From assembly GCF_004919105.1 (NCBI RefSeq), contig NZ_STGK01000001.1, forward strand, positions 124,001 through 188,000: a stretch of 64,000 nt of DNA, given 5' to 3'. The notes below the pieces were generated by a model. That model was not told the DNA's origin and made no database searches. It worked only from the letters and a program-made list of their open reading frames with translations. This stretch comes from Nocardioides sp. GY 10113 (GTDB lineage: Bacteria; Actinomycetota; Actinomycetes; Propionibacteriales; Nocardioidaceae). Position 1 is the stretch's first letter. Every line of letters starts with the position of its first letter. Shown here piece by piece: positions 51,916 to 62,343 of this stretch. Both the position numbers and the translations under genes were made by a program.

Positions 51916-53328
51916 GTGACGCCCACCGACCGCCCCGAACGTGCCCCGGACGAGCTCTGGAAGCAGGGGCCCGTCTGGACCGCCAGTGACCGCCCGATCG
52001 CGAAGTACGTCGCCCGACCGCTGCGCGAGTTCCTCCGCATCGAGGCGGCGGGCTCGTTGCTGCTGCTGGCGGCGACGATCGCCGCGCTGCTCTGGGTGAA
52101 CCTGCCCTTCGACGGCTGGGCCGAGGCCTACGACCACTTCTGGCACACCGAGCTCTCGATCCACCTCGGCGACTTCCACATCGAGGAGTCGCTGCAGCAC
52201 TGGGTCAACGACGGCCTGATGGCCATCTTCTTCTTCGTCGTCGGTCTGGAGATCAAGTACGAGATCGTCCACGGCGACCTGCGCGACCCCCGGACGGCCG
52301 CGCTGCCGATCGTGGCCGCGCTCGGCGGCATGCTCGTCCCGGCGGGGATCTACGCCCTCATCGCGGGCGGCGGCGACGCCAGCGCCGGGTGGGGCATCCC
52401 GATGGCCACCGACATCGCGTTCGCGGTCGGTGTGCTGGGTGTGCTCGGGCGGCGGATCCCGTCCTCGGCGCGCCTGTTCCTGCTGACGCTGGCGATCGTC
52501 GACGACATCGGCGCGATCATCGTGATCGCGGTCTTCTACACCAGCGACCTGTCGCTCGGCTGGCTCGGCCTGGCGCTGCTGCTGCTCGCGGTGATGGCGT
52601 TCCTGCGGGTGATCAAGTTCTGGGCCGGCTCGGTCCACCTGGTGCTCGCCCTCGGCATCTGGTTCGCGCTGCTGGAGTCCGGCGTGCACGCCACGCTGGC
52701 CGGTGTCGCGGTCGGCCTGCTGACCCCGGCGACGGCCCTGCTGGAGCCCTCGGTGGCGAAGAACTACGCCGTCACCGCGCTCAAGGACCGGGAGCTCGAC
52801 GCCGAGGAGGTGCACCGGCTGCGCTTCCTCCTGGAGGAGTCGGTGGCGCTCGCCGAGCGCCAGCAGTCCCGCCTGCACCCGGTCTCCTCCTACGTGGTGC
52901 TGCCGATCTTCGCGCTCGCCAACGCCGGCGTGGTGCTGACCGGTGGCGCGCTGGGCGACGCGGTCACCTCGACCGCGGCGCTGGCGATCGGGGCCGGCCT
53001 CGTGATCGGCAAGCCGCTGGGCATCCTGGCGGCGGCGTTCCTCGCCATCCGGTTCGGTCTGGGTCGGATGCCGCAGGGCAGCAACTGGGGTCAGCTCGCG
53101 GGCATCGGCATGGTCGCGGGCATCGGCTTCACGGTGTCGCTGTTCATCGCCGGTCTCTCCTTCCCCGACTCCCCGGCGATCACCGACGAGGCCAAGGTGG
53201 GCATCCTGATCGCCTCGCTGGTGGCTGCGGTGGTGGGCGTCGTGCTGCTGGTGCTGACCAGCAAGGTCGGCACCGACGACACCCAGCCCGCCGAGTCGGT
53301 CGAAGACGACGTCCCAGTCGCGCCCTAG
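51916..53328 (+). CDS. nhaA: Na+/H+ antiporter NhaA
   Basis: This is a 470-residue sodium/proton antiporter with 12 membrane helices. Family features are 'EAAGSLLLLAATIAALLWVNLPF', 'WVNDGLMAIFFFVVGLEIKYEIVHGDL', the paired Asp residues in 'LTLAIVDDIGAIIVIAVFY' (about residue 194, corresponding to Asp163/164 of E. coli) and 'GIGFTVSLFIAGLSFPD'. It is somewhat longer than E. coli NhaA because of terminal extensions. GTG start with a CTGGAGG ribosome site. It is followed by a strong terminator. Confidence 0.95.
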   Translation: MTPTDRPERAPDELWKQGPVWTASDRPIAKYVARPLREFLRIEAAGSLLLLAATIAALLWVNLPFDGWAEAYDHFWHTELSIHLGDFHIEESLQHWVNDGLMAIFFFVVGLEIKYEIVHGDLRDPRTAALPIVAALGGMLVPAGIYALIAGGGDASAGWGIPMATDIAFAVGVLGVLGRRIPSSARLFLLTLAIVDDIGAIIVIAVFYTSDLSLGWLGLALLLLAVMAFLRVIKFWAGSVHLVLALGIWFALLESGVHATLAGVAVGLLTPATALLEPSVAKNYAVTALKDRELDAEEVHRLRFLLEESVALAERQQSRLHPVSSYVVLPIFALANAGVVLTGGALGDAVTSTAALAIGAGLVIGKPLGILAAAFLAIRFGLGRMPQGSNWGQLAGIGMVAGIGFTVSLFIAGLSFPDSPAITDEAKVGILIASLVAAVVGVVLLVLTSKVGTDDTQPAESVEDDVPVAP

Positions 53329-53345
53329 CGACACCCGAGACGTGA

Positions 53346-53381
53346 GAAAGCGACCGCCGAGATGACTCGGCGGTCGCTTTC
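53346..53381. terminator. Bidirectional intrinsic terminator between nhaA and acsA
   Basis: A perfect 16-bp stem (GAAAGCGACCGCCGAG / CTCGGCGGTCGCTTTC) around an ATGA loop, with short A and T runs at the ends, lies between convergent genes. Confidence 0.9.
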
Positions 53382-53437
53382 GCATTGCTGGGCCGGTCCT
53401 GAGGACCGACTCGGCCGGGGCTCCCCACCCACTCGCG

Positions 53438-55429
<1,992 letters not shown>

Positions 55430-55565
55430 GATCTCTCCTGATGGGGTGGGGTGATGCGCACCACACTAGAACCCTGTCGAAGGGGTGCGGGGGCGCGTTC
55501 TCGATGAAGCCGACGGGGCGGCGGTCCGGCTCCTTCCCGGACCGCCGCCCCGCGTGGTGGATGGG

Positions 55566-57275
55566 TCAGATCTCGCCCTGTGCGTGCTTCGCCACGAGGT
55601 CGGTGCGACCGGGGTAGCGGATCTCCTCGACCAGCTCCTGCATGGTCTCCGAGGGCTTCGTCGTGAACTGCGAGACCACGATGATGGTCGCGAAGTTCAG
55701 CAGCATCCCGATGAAGCCGAAGCCGGTCGGGGCGATGTCCAGGATCGGGTCCTTCCCGAGGAAGAACCAGGCCGAGTCGGACGGCAGCGTCCAGACGAAG
55801 TACGCCGCGGTGACGGCGAGCCCGACGGCCATGCCCGCCGCGGCGCCCGCGGCCGTGCACTTCTTCCAGAAGATCCCGAGGACCAGGATCGGGAAGAAGG
55901 TCGCGGCCGCGAATCCGAAGGCCAAGGCGACCACCTGGCCTGCGAAGCCGGGCGGGTTGATGCCGAGCCAGCCGGCCACGACGACCGCCACGGCCATCGA
56001 GATCCGGGCCACCAGCAGCTGGGTCTTCTCCGGCGCCGCCGGGTTGATCCGCTTGTGGTAGATGTCGTTCGCGACCGCCGAGGAGATCACCAGCAGCAGG
56101 CCCGACGCCGTCGACAGCGCGGCGGCCAGGCCGCCGGCCGCGACCAGGCCGACGATCGGGGCCGGGAGGCCGCCGATCTCCGGCGAGGCGAGCACCAGGA
56201 TGTCGTTGTTGATGAGCACCTCGTTGCCGGCGCCGCCGAGGAAGTCGATCGCCCCGTTGCCGTTGAGGTCGGTGACCGCGCCGCCGTCGAGGCCGGTGAT
56301 CAGCCCGACGTCGGCCCACTTGTCGAACCAGGTCTGGTCCGCCAGGGTGCCGGCCTGCGACTCGGTGAGGATGTTGTACTTCGCGAACGCCGCCACCGTG
56401 GGAGCGGTGGTGTAGAGCAGCGCGATGAAGAACAGCGCCCACAGCGCGGAGTAGCGGGCGGCCCGCACGTTCTTGGCCGTGTAGAACCGGACGATCACGT
56501 GCGGCAGGCCCGCCGTACCGAACATCAGCGTGGCGGTCAGCAGGAACATGTTGAGCTGGCTGCTGCCGGTCAGCGCCGAGGTGTACTCGCCGAAGCCGAG
56601 CTCGGACTGGAGCGCCTCCAGCTCGGCCAGGATCTGGCCGAACCCGATCTGGGGGAGCGGGATGTCGGTCAGCTTGGCCGAGATCGCGACCGCCGGGATC
56701 AGGTAGGCCACGATCAGCACCGAGTACTGGCAGACCTGGGTCCAGGTGATGCCCTTCATACCGCCGAGGACGGCGTAGAAGAGCACGATCGCCATGCCGA
56801 TGATGACGCCGACGGTGGTGTCGACCTGGAGGAACCGGCTGAACACCACGCCGACACCGGCCATCTGGCCGACGACGTAGGTCAGCGACACGACGATCGC
56901 GCAGACCACGGCGATCAAGCGCGCGGTCTCGTTGTACCGGTCGCCCACGAAGTCCGGGATCGTGTACTTGCCGAACTTCCGCAGGTACGGCGCCAGCAGG
57001 AGGGCGAGCAGCACGTAGCCGCCCGTCCAGCCCATCAGGAACGCCGAGCCGCCGTAGCCGTTGTAGGCGAGCGCGATGAGGCCCGCCATCGAGATGAACG
57101 ACGCGGCGCTCATCCAGTCCGCGGCGATCGCGGCGCCGTTGGCCGGCGCCGGGATCCCGCCGCCGGCGACGTAGAAGCCGGAGGTGTCGGAGACCCGGCT
57201 GGCGTACGCGACGTAGATGTAGACACTGAAGGTGAGGACGACGAAGACGAGCGTCCAGATCTGGATGTCACTCAT
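55566..57275 (-). CDS. Cation/acetate symporter (ActP/MctC type, SSS family)
   Basis: This is a 569-residue sodium:solute symporter with about 13-14 membrane helices. Family motifs: 'SDTSGFYVAGGGIPAPANGAAIAADWMSAASFISMAGL', 'GWTGGYVLLALLLAPYLRKFGKYTIPDFVGDRY', 'TATLMFGTAGLPHVIVRFYT' and 'GLAAALSTASGLLLVISSAVANDIYHK'. It imports acetate and other short monocarboxylates. The ATG at 57275 overlaps the stop of the DUF4212 small subunit (ATGA), so the two form one transport unit. A CRP-like site precedes the operon. acsA follows on the same strand. Confidence 0.93.
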   Translation of the reverse strand: MSDIQIWTLVFVVLTFSVYIYVAYASRVSDTSGFYVAGGGIPAPANGAAIAADWMSAASFISMAGLIALAYNGYGGSAFLMGWTGGYVLLALLLAPYLRKFGKYTIPDFVGDRYNETARLIAVVCAIVVSLTYVVGQMAGVGVVFSRFLQVDTTVGVIIGMAIVLFYAVLGGMKGITWTQVCQYSVLIVAYLIPAVAISAKLTDIPLPQIGFGQILAELEALQSELGFGEYTSALTGSSQLNMFLLTATLMFGTAGLPHVIVRFYTAKNVRAARYSALWALFFIALLYTTAPTVAAFAKYNILTESQAGTLADQTWFDKWADVGLITGLDGGAVTDLNGNGAIDFLGGAGNEVLINNDILVLASPEIGGLPAPIVGLVAAGGLAAALSTASGLLLVISSAVANDIYHKRINPAAPEKTQLLVARISMAVAVVVAGWLGINPPGFAGQVVALAFGFAAATFFPILVLGIFWKKCTAAGAAAGMAVGLAVTAAYFVWTLPSDSAWFFLGKDPILDIAPTGFGFIGMLLNFATIIVVSQFTTKPSETMQELVEEIRYPGRTDLVAKHAQGEI

Positions 57276-57556
57276 GAGTGGTGCACCTCCCCCTCGTAGT
57301 CGTCGATGTCGATGCCGTAGTCCCTGTCGAGCTTGTCCATCCGCCACACGTAGACGGCGATCAGGGCGAGGAAGATCAGGATCGAGCCCTGGTTGGCGAA
57401 CCAGAAGCCGATCGGGAAGCCCGCGACCTCCATGTTGTTGAGTGCGTCGGCGAAGAAGATCCCGGCTCCGAAGGAGACCAGGGCCCAGATCGTCAGCAGC
57501 ACGCTCAGTAGTCGTACGTTCTTCCGCCAGTAGTCACGGCGGGCTTGCTCGTCCAC
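57272..57556 (-). CDS. DUF4212 sodium/substrate symporter small subunit
   Basis: The 94-residue protein has two membrane helices (LSVLLTIWALVSFGAGIFFADAL and GSILIFLALIAVYVWRMDKLD) and the family hallmark 'GFPIGFWFANQGSI'. 'YWRKNVRLLSVLL' is typical of the N-terminus. DUF4212 proteins accompany ActP-like symporters and are thought to be small subunits. GTG 57556 is chosen, because GGAGGG lies 6 bases upstream; a frame extension to 57628 is possible. Stop and symporter start overlap. Confidence 0.88.
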   Translation of the reverse strand: MDEQARRDYWRKNVRLLSVLLTIWALVSFGAGIFFADALNNMEVAGFPIGFWFANQGSILIFLALIAVYVWRMDKLDRDYGIDIDDYEGEVHHS

Positions 57557-57659
57557 GGCACCCTCCACAGGTAGTCGCGCTGTCCCGGAGTCGGCTGTGA
57601 CCGACACCACTTTTGGAGCACGAGGCAAGCAATCCCCGGGGGGACGGTCAAGACAAAAC

Positions 57660-57675
57660 TGTGGCGCCGGTCACA
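57660..57675. promoter_or_regulatory. CRP/GlxR-like site upstream of the acetate symporter operon
   Basis: TGTGGCGCCGGTCACA matches TGTGA-N6-TCACA with one mismatch. It lies about 105 bases before the DUF4212 start. CRP-family regulators (GlxR in Corynebacterium) control acetate uptake genes. Confidence 0.45.
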
Positions 57676-57839
57676 TTTTGCGCCGAGCGTGCCGGAATGA
57701 GCGATGAGCGGTCGGCGGCACCGGGACGGCCGCCCGGCACCCCCGAATTCGACCGTTCGTCGCTCCAGCACGACCGCTCGTCGCGCCCGTCGGCGCTCGA
57801 TCCGACGGGGTGACCGGTCGTCGGCCACCTGAGGGGCTG

Positions 57840-57855
57840 CGTGACGTGCGTCACT
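57840..57855. promoter_or_regulatory. GTGA-N6-TCAC palindrome upstream of a small membrane protein gene
   Basis: CGTGACGTGCGTCACT contains GTGACG-TG-CGTCAC, a perfect 6-bp-arm palindrome with the CRP core GTGA-N6-TCAC. It ends 5 bases before a TACCGT -10 box (57861-57866), over the -35 region of the gene at 57873. Confidence 0.45.
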
Positions 57856-57872
57856 CCGGTTACCGTCGCCCC

Positions 57873-58313
57873 ATGGCGACCACACCGGCCGAGCGACGCG
57901 TCTCCCTCGTCCCCTCCACCCGAGCCCGGCAGCCCGTGCACCCGGCACGCAAGCGGCTGATCCTCGCCGTGGTGCTGGTGATGATCGGGTCCTTCCTGCC
58001 CTGGCTCTACGTCGGCGGCGCGCCGAAGTCGGGCGCCCTCGGGCCGGGCCTGTGGACGTTCTACGGGGCGATGCTCGGCCTCGCCGGGGTGCTGCTCCCC
58101 TTCCGCAAGGTGGGCGCCGTGCACGCGGGACTGATGGCGGCCATCGCCCTGGTCGTGCCCGCCTGGCAGCTGGTGCACGTGCTGAGCCTGGTCGGCACGG
58201 GCGGCTGGATGCCCGGCCCCGGGCTGGTGATGGTCGCCGGCGGCGGCGTCCTCGCCCTCGGCTGCGCCGCGCGGCTGCTGCGCGAGCCGCTGCCGGTCGC
58301 TCCGCAGTCCTGA
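57873..58313 (+). CDS. Small integral membrane protein, unknown
   Basis: No family is recognised. The 146-residue protein has four hydrophobic segments (LILAVVLVMIGSFLPWLYV; GLWTFYGAMLGLAGVLLPF; VHAGLMAAIALVVPAWQLVHVLSLV; GPGLVMVAGGGVLALGCAARLL). 'IGSFLPWLYVGG' resembles the opening of small actinobacterial four-helix membrane proteins. TACCGT at 57861-57866 with six bases to the ATG suggests a leaderless mRNA, and a palindromic CRP-like site lies immediately upstream. It is divergent from the acetate transport operon and may be co-regulated with it. Confidence 0.75.
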   Translation: MATTPAERRVSLVPSTRARQPVHPARKRLILAVVLVMIGSFLPWLYVGGAPKSGALGPGLWTFYGAMLGLAGVLLPFRKVGAVHAGLMAAIALVVPAWQLVHVLSLVGTGGWMPGPGLVMVAGGGVLALGCAARLLREPLPVAPQS

Positions 58314-58323
58314 CGCTGTCGCC

Positions 58324-58420
58324 CTCACGGCCTCACGCCCGGCTGCGGCGGATTCTCACGGCCTCACCTGGGAAGATGCGTGATCTCACGGTGAGGCGGT
58401 GAGAAGTGTGAGGGCGTGAG
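58324..58420. promoter_or_regulatory. Cluster of four GTGAG-N3-GTGAG boxes upstream of narK
   Basis: The 13-base box GTGAG-(GCC/GCG/GGC)-GTGAG occurs inverted at 58324-58336 and 58355-58367 and direct at 58391-58403 and 58408-58420. The last continues as ACGGAGTTGACG, nearly identical to the sequence behind the single box at 60158-60170 upstream of nasA. An additional half-site CTCAC lies at 58385. This looks like an operator array for a nitrate or nitrogen regulator. Confidence 0.7.
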
Positions 58421-58522
58421 ACGGAGTTGACGCAACGGGATCCCGCGACACATTCGGGTGACACACCCGGCTCCCAGGATCGGTGACATCCCACACCGAC
58501 CCCTGTCCGCCAGGAGCCCGAG

Positions 58523-60040
58523 ATGTCCCTCGCATCGCCGCCCGATTCGAGCACCCCCGCCACCGCCACCGCCCACCCGCACCGCCGCACCAAGCGGTGG
58601 ATCGAGGAGTGGAATCCCGAGGACGAGGCCTTCTGGGAGTCCGGAGGCTCCCGGATCGCGCGTCGCAACCTGATCTGGTCGATCTTCTCCGAGCACCTGG
58701 GCTTCTCGGTCTGGCTGATCTGGAGCGTCAGCTCGGCCTTCCTCGTCGCCCAGGGCTTCGACTTCACGCCCCAGCAGCTCTTCTTCATGGTCGCCATCCC
58801 GAACCTGATCGGCTCGCTGCTGCGGGTGCCCTACACCCTCATGGTCGGCAAGATCGGCGGTCGCAACTGGACGATGGTCAGTGCCTCACTGCTCCTCGTC
58901 CCGACCCTGACCTTCGCCTGGGCCGTCACCAACCCGAGCACGCCGTACTGGGCGTTCTGCCTGATCGCCGCGACCGCCGGTCTCGGCGGCGGCAACTTCT
59001 CCTCCTCGATGGCGAACATCAACTTCTTCTACCCGGCCAGCAAGAAGGGCGCCGCGCTCGGCCTCAACGCCGCCGGCGGCAACGTCGGTGTCGCGTTCAT
59101 CCAGTTCTTCCTGCCGATCCTGGTCGGCGGCGCCGGCATCTTCGGCATCGTGAAGGCCTCCGACGGCGGCATCCACCTCGAGCGCGCCGCCTGGGTCTAC
59201 GCCGGCCTCGCCGTCGTGGCCACGCTCGCGGCGTACTTCTTCATGGACAACCTGGGCACCGCCAAGACCGACACGAAGTCCCAGCTCGCTGTCCTGAAGA
59301 AGAAGCAGACCTGGATCATGGCGTTCCTCTACGTCGGCACCTTCGGCTCGTTCATCGGTTACTCCGCCGCGATGCCGCTGCTGATCAAGATCAACTTCTG
59401 GGTCCCCGAGCCTGCCCCGCTCGGCACCGGCGTCTTCTTCGCCTACTACGCCTTCCTCGGCGCGCTGGTCGGCTCCTTCACCCGCCCCTTCGGCGGCTGG
59501 CTGGCCGACAAGTACGGCGGCGCGCGGATCACCCTGATCTCCTTCGCGGGCCTGATCACCTTCACCGCTGCCGTGCTGTGGACGCTGACCCAGCTCACGC
59601 CGAACCCGAACAAGGAGGTCGCGATCGCGGCCGACAACGAGGCCTGGTTCCCGCTGTTCCTCGCCTTCTTCCTGCTGGTCTTCGCCTTCACCGGCATCGG
59701 CAACGGGTCGGTCTACAAGATGATCCCGGCGGTCTTCAGGACCGAGGCCTCCCGGGTCGGGGAGCCCGGCAGTCCCGAGCGCGCCTCCGCCCTGGCAGGA
59801 GCCACCAAGCGCGCCTCGGCCGCGATCGGCATCATCGGCGCCGCCGGTGCCCTCGGTGGCTTCCTGATCCCGATCACCTTCGCCTCGCCGTTCATCAGCG
59901 CGCCGATGGAGGCCACGAAGATCGCGTTCTTCATCTTCACCGCGTTCTACGTCGTCTGCGCCGTCGTCACCTGGGCGGTCTACCTGCGCACGCCGCACCC
60001 GGCCCGCGCGCACGTCAGCTACGCCAAGGCTGGCATCTGA
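58523..60040 (+). CDS. narK: Nitrate/nitrite MFS transporter NarK
   Basis: This is a 505-residue NNP-family transporter with 12 membrane helices. Signatures: 'FSVWLIWSVSSAFLVAQGFDFTPQQLFFMVAIPNLIGSLLRVPYTLMVGKIGGRNWTMVSA' (family region around helices 1-3), 'AGLGGGNFSSSMANINFFYPASKKGAALGLNAAGGNVGVA' (nitrate signature), and 'AFTGIGNGSVYKMIPAVF' (second signature). It imports nitrate or exchanges nitrite. It lies before nasA on the same strand, but a 167-base repeat-filled gap with its own regulatory box separates them. Four GTGAG boxes precede the gene. Confidence 0.94.
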   Translation: MSLASPPDSSTPATATAHPHRRTKRWIEEWNPEDEAFWESGGSRIARRNLIWSIFSEHLGFSVWLIWSVSSAFLVAQGFDFTPQQLFFMVAIPNLIGSLLRVPYTLMVGKIGGRNWTMVSASLLLVPTLTFAWAVTNPSTPYWAFCLIAATAGLGGGNFSSSMANINFFYPASKKGAALGLNAAGGNVGVAFIQFFLPILVGGAGIFGIVKASDGGIHLERAAWVYAGLAVVATLAAYFFMDNLGTAKTDTKSQLAVLKKKQTWIMAFLYVGTFGSFIGYSAAMPLLIKINFWVPEPAPLGTGVFFAYYAFLGALVGSFTRPFGGWLADKYGGARITLISFAGLITFTAAVLWTLTQLTPNPNKEVAIAADNEAWFPLFLAFFLLVFAFTGIGNGSVYKMIPAVFRTEASRVGEPGSPERASALAGATKRASAAIGIIGAAGALGGFLIPITFASPFISAPMEATKIAFFIFTAFYVVCAVVTWAVYLRTPHPARAHVSYAKAGI

Positions 60041-60053
60041 CGCACCACCGCCG

Positions 60054-60091
60054 CCGGTTGAGGTGTGAGCGGAGCGAGCCTCGAAACCCGG
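60054..60091. repeat. GGTTGAGG/CCTCGAAACC dispersed repeat, first of a head-to-head pair
   Basis: CCGGTTGAGGTGTGAGCGGA-GCGAGCCTCGAAACCCGG is the classic form of the family, 13 bases beyond the narK stop. With the inverted copy at 60103-60152 it could form a long hairpin and act as the narK terminator. Confidence 0.8.
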
Positions 60092-60102
60092 CCCCCTCGG
60101 GG

Positions 60103-60152
60103 GTGGTGGTTTCGAGGCTCGGCGCCGGGGCGCCTCGCACCTCAACCACCGG
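60103..60152. repeat. GGTTTCGAGG dispersed repeat, second of a head-to-head pair
   Basis: The copy runs from GGTGGTTTCGAGGCTCGGCG to CGCCTCGCACCTCAACCACCG, in the orientation opposite to the copy at 60054. It nearly matches the copy at 62356-62404. Confidence 0.8.
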
Positions 60153-60157
60153 GCGTG

Positions 60158-60181
60158 GTGAGGCCGTGAGACCGAGTTGTC
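60158..60181 (+). promoter_or_regulatory. GTGAG-N3-GTGAG box and conserved downstream element upstream of nasA
   Basis: GTGAGGCCGTGAG is followed by ACCGAGTTGTC. The stretch 58408-58431 upstream of narK reads GTGAGGGCGTGAG then ACGGAGTTGAC, so about 21 of 24 bases agree. It lies 27 bases before the nasA ATG and could overlap its promoter. Confidence 0.65.
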
Positions 60182-60207
60182 AGTACCGGAAACAGAAGGG
60201 AGCAGCG

Positions 60208-62343
60208 ATGAAACCCCAGGCCACTGGAATGGATGCCATGACCGAGACGCCCGTGACCGGAGCGGAGCCCACCCGGCCCGCCACCCGCACGCACTGCCCC
60301 TACTGCTCCCTGCAGTGCGGCATGACGGTCTCCCGCATCGGCCGCGCCGGCATCACCACCGGCGCCTGGGACGAGTTCCCCGTCAACGAGGGCGCCCTGT
60401 GCCGCAAGGGCTGGACCGCCGGCGAGCTGCGTGGCCACCGGGAGCGGCTCACCACCCCGCTGGTCCGGGACCGCGCCACCGGCGAGCTGCGCTCGGCCGA
60501 CTGGGACGAGGCCCTCGACCTGGTCGCCGCCCGGATCCGCGCGATCCAGGACGACCACGGCAGGGACGCGGTCGCCGTCTTCGGCGGCGGGGGCCTCACC
60601 AACGAGAAGGCCTACCAGCTCGGCAAGTTCGCCCGGGTCGCGCTGGGCACCAGCCAGATCGACTACAACGGCCGCTGGTGCATGAGCTCCGCCGCCAGCG
60701 CCGGCAACCAGGCCCTCGGCATCGACCGCGGCCTCCCGTTCCCCCTCGCCGACATCGAGCAGACCGACCTGGTGATCCTGGTCGGCTCCAACCTCGCCGA
60801 GACCATGCCCCCCGCGGCCCGTCACCTGGACCGGCTCCGTGAGCGCGGCGGCAAGGTCGTGGTGATCGACCCGCGGCTGACCAGCACCGCGGAGCGGGCC
60901 GACCTCTTCCTCCAGCCGGTCCCCGGCACCGACCTGGCCCTCGCGCTCGGCGTCCTGCACCTGCTGGACGCCCGAGGGCTGGTCGACGAGGAGTACGTCG
61001 CCGTCCGCACCACCGGCTTCGAGGAGGCCCGGCGCGGCGCCGCCGCCTGGTGGCCCGAGCGGGTCGAGCGGGTCACCGGCGTCGGCACCGACGAGCTGCG
61101 CGCCCTGGTCGACCTGCTCGCCGGCGCCAGCGCGGCGATGGTGCTCACCGCGCGCGGCGCCGAGCAGCACGCCCAGGGGACCGCCACCGTCCTCGGCTGG
61201 ATCAACGTGGCGCTGGCGCTCGGCCTGCCCGGCGCCCCGTACTCCGGCTACGGCTGCCTGACCGGACAGGGCAACGGCCAGGGCGGCCGCGAGCACGGCC
61301 AGAAGGCCGACCAGCTGCCCGGCTACCGGATGATCGACGACCCCGCCGCCCGCGCCCACGTCGCCGGCGTCTGGGGGGTCGACGCCGACAGCCTGCCCGG
61401 GAAGGGCCGCTCGGCCTACGAGCTGCTCGACGCGCTCGGCACCGAGGACGGGCCGAAGGCGCTGCTGGTGCACGGCTCCAACATCGTCGTCTCCGCCCCG
61501 CGCGCCAGCCACGTCACCGAGCGCCTGGACTCCCTCGACCTGCTGGTCGTCTGCGACCTGGTGATGTCGGAGACCGCGGCCATCGCCGACGTGGTGCTGC
61601 CGGTGACCGAGTGGGCCGAGGAGACCGGCACGATGACCAACCTCGAGGGCCGGGTGATCCTCCGCCGGCGCGCCGTCTCCCCGCCCGCGGGCGTGCGTAG
61701 CGACCTGGAGGTGGTCGCCGGCCTGGCCGAGCGGTTGGACGCCCCGATCGGCTTCTCCACCGACCCCGAGGAGATCTTCGCCGAGCTGGGCCGCGCCTCG
61801 GCCGGCGGCAAGGCCGACTACTCCGGCATCACCTACGACCGGATCGAGGCCGAGGCGGGCGTCTTCTGGCCCTGCCCCGCGGCCCCCGAGGGTCTTGCGG
61901 CGCACCCGGGCACGCCGCGGATGTTCGCCGACTCCTTCGCGCACGCCGACGGCCGCGCGCGGTTCGTGGTCCCCGAGTTCGTCGGCGCCGCCGAGGAGCC
62001 GGACGCGACCTACCCGGTGCACCTGACCACCGGCCGGGTCCTCGGCCAGTACCAGTCGGGCGCCCAGACCCGCCGGATCAGGTCGCTGCCCGACGAGGGC
62101 GCGTTCGTCGAGCTGCACCCGATGCTCGCCCACCGGATCGGCGCCCACGACGGCGAGCCGGTCGTCGTCCGCACCCGTCGCGGGGAGATGAAGGCCCCGG
62201 CGAGGGTGGTCACCACGATCCGCCCCGACACCGTCTTCGTGCCGTTCCACTGGGTCGGCGCCAACCGGCTCACCAACGACGCGCTCGACCCCTCCAGCCG
62301 GATGCCGGAGTTCAAGGTCTGCGCCGCGGAGGTGACCCGGTGA
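60208..62343 (+). CDS. nasA: Assimilatory nitrate reductase catalytic subunit (NasA-like molybdopterin oxidoreductase)
   Basis: This 711-residue cytosolic Mo-bisMGD enzyme reduces nitrate to nitrite. An N-terminal [4Fe-4S] cluster is seen as C30-x2-C33-x3-C37-x27-C65 (CPYCSLQCGM ... LCRKGW). The Mo ligand is Cys158 in GRWCMSSAASAG. Later motifs are 'VLVGSNLAETMPPAARHLDRLRERGGKVVVIDPRLTSTAERAD', 'SGYGCLTGQGNGQGGREHGQKADQLPGYR', and 'HLTTGRVLGQYQSGAQTRR'. The start ATG has AAGGGAG upstream. A 29-residue head precedes the cluster; MTETPVTG at residue 11 could also be the start. It overlaps the NirB-like gene (GTGA), its likely electron donor. Confidence 0.94.
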   Translation: MKPQATGMDAMTETPVTGAEPTRPATRTHCPYCSLQCGMTVSRIGRAGITTGAWDEFPVNEGALCRKGWTAGELRGHRERLTTPLVRDRATGELRSADWDEALDLVAARIRAIQDDHGRDAVAVFGGGGLTNEKAYQLGKFARVALGTSQIDYNGRWCMSSAASAGNQALGIDRGLPFPLADIEQTDLVILVGSNLAETMPPAARHLDRLRERGGKVVVIDPRLTSTAERADLFLQPVPGTDLALALGVLHLLDARGLVDEEYVAVRTTGFEEARRGAAAWWPERVERVTGVGTDELRALVDLLAGASAAMVLTARGAEQHAQGTATVLGWINVALALGLPGAPYSGYGCLTGQGNGQGGREHGQKADQLPGYRMIDDPAARAHVAGVWGVDADSLPGKGRSAYELLDALGTEDGPKALLVHGSNIVVSAPRASHVTERLDSLDLLVVCDLVMSETAAIADVVLPVTEWAEETGTMTNLEGRVILRRRAVSPPAGVRSDLEVVAGLAERLDAPIGFSTDPEEIFAELGRASAGGKADYSGITYDRIEAEAGVFWPCPAAPEGLAAHPGTPRMFADSFAHADGRARFVVPEFVGAAEEPDATYPVHLTTGRVLGQYQSGAQTRRIRSLPDEGAFVELHPMLAHRIGAHDGEPVVVRTRRGEMKAPARVVTTIRPDTVFVPFHWVGANRLTNDALDPSSRMPEFKVCAAEVTR

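Noticed and set aside
58324..58420. CRISPR array from the repeated CTCACGGCCTCAC units
   Set aside because: Units are 13 bases, irregularly spaced and in both orientations, with no spacers of constant length and no cas genes.
58421..58522. GlnR boxes (GTnAC-N6-GAAAC) upstream of narK
   Set aside because: Single GTGAC half-sites occur but no correctly spaced pair; the GTGAG boxes are a better explanation of regulation.
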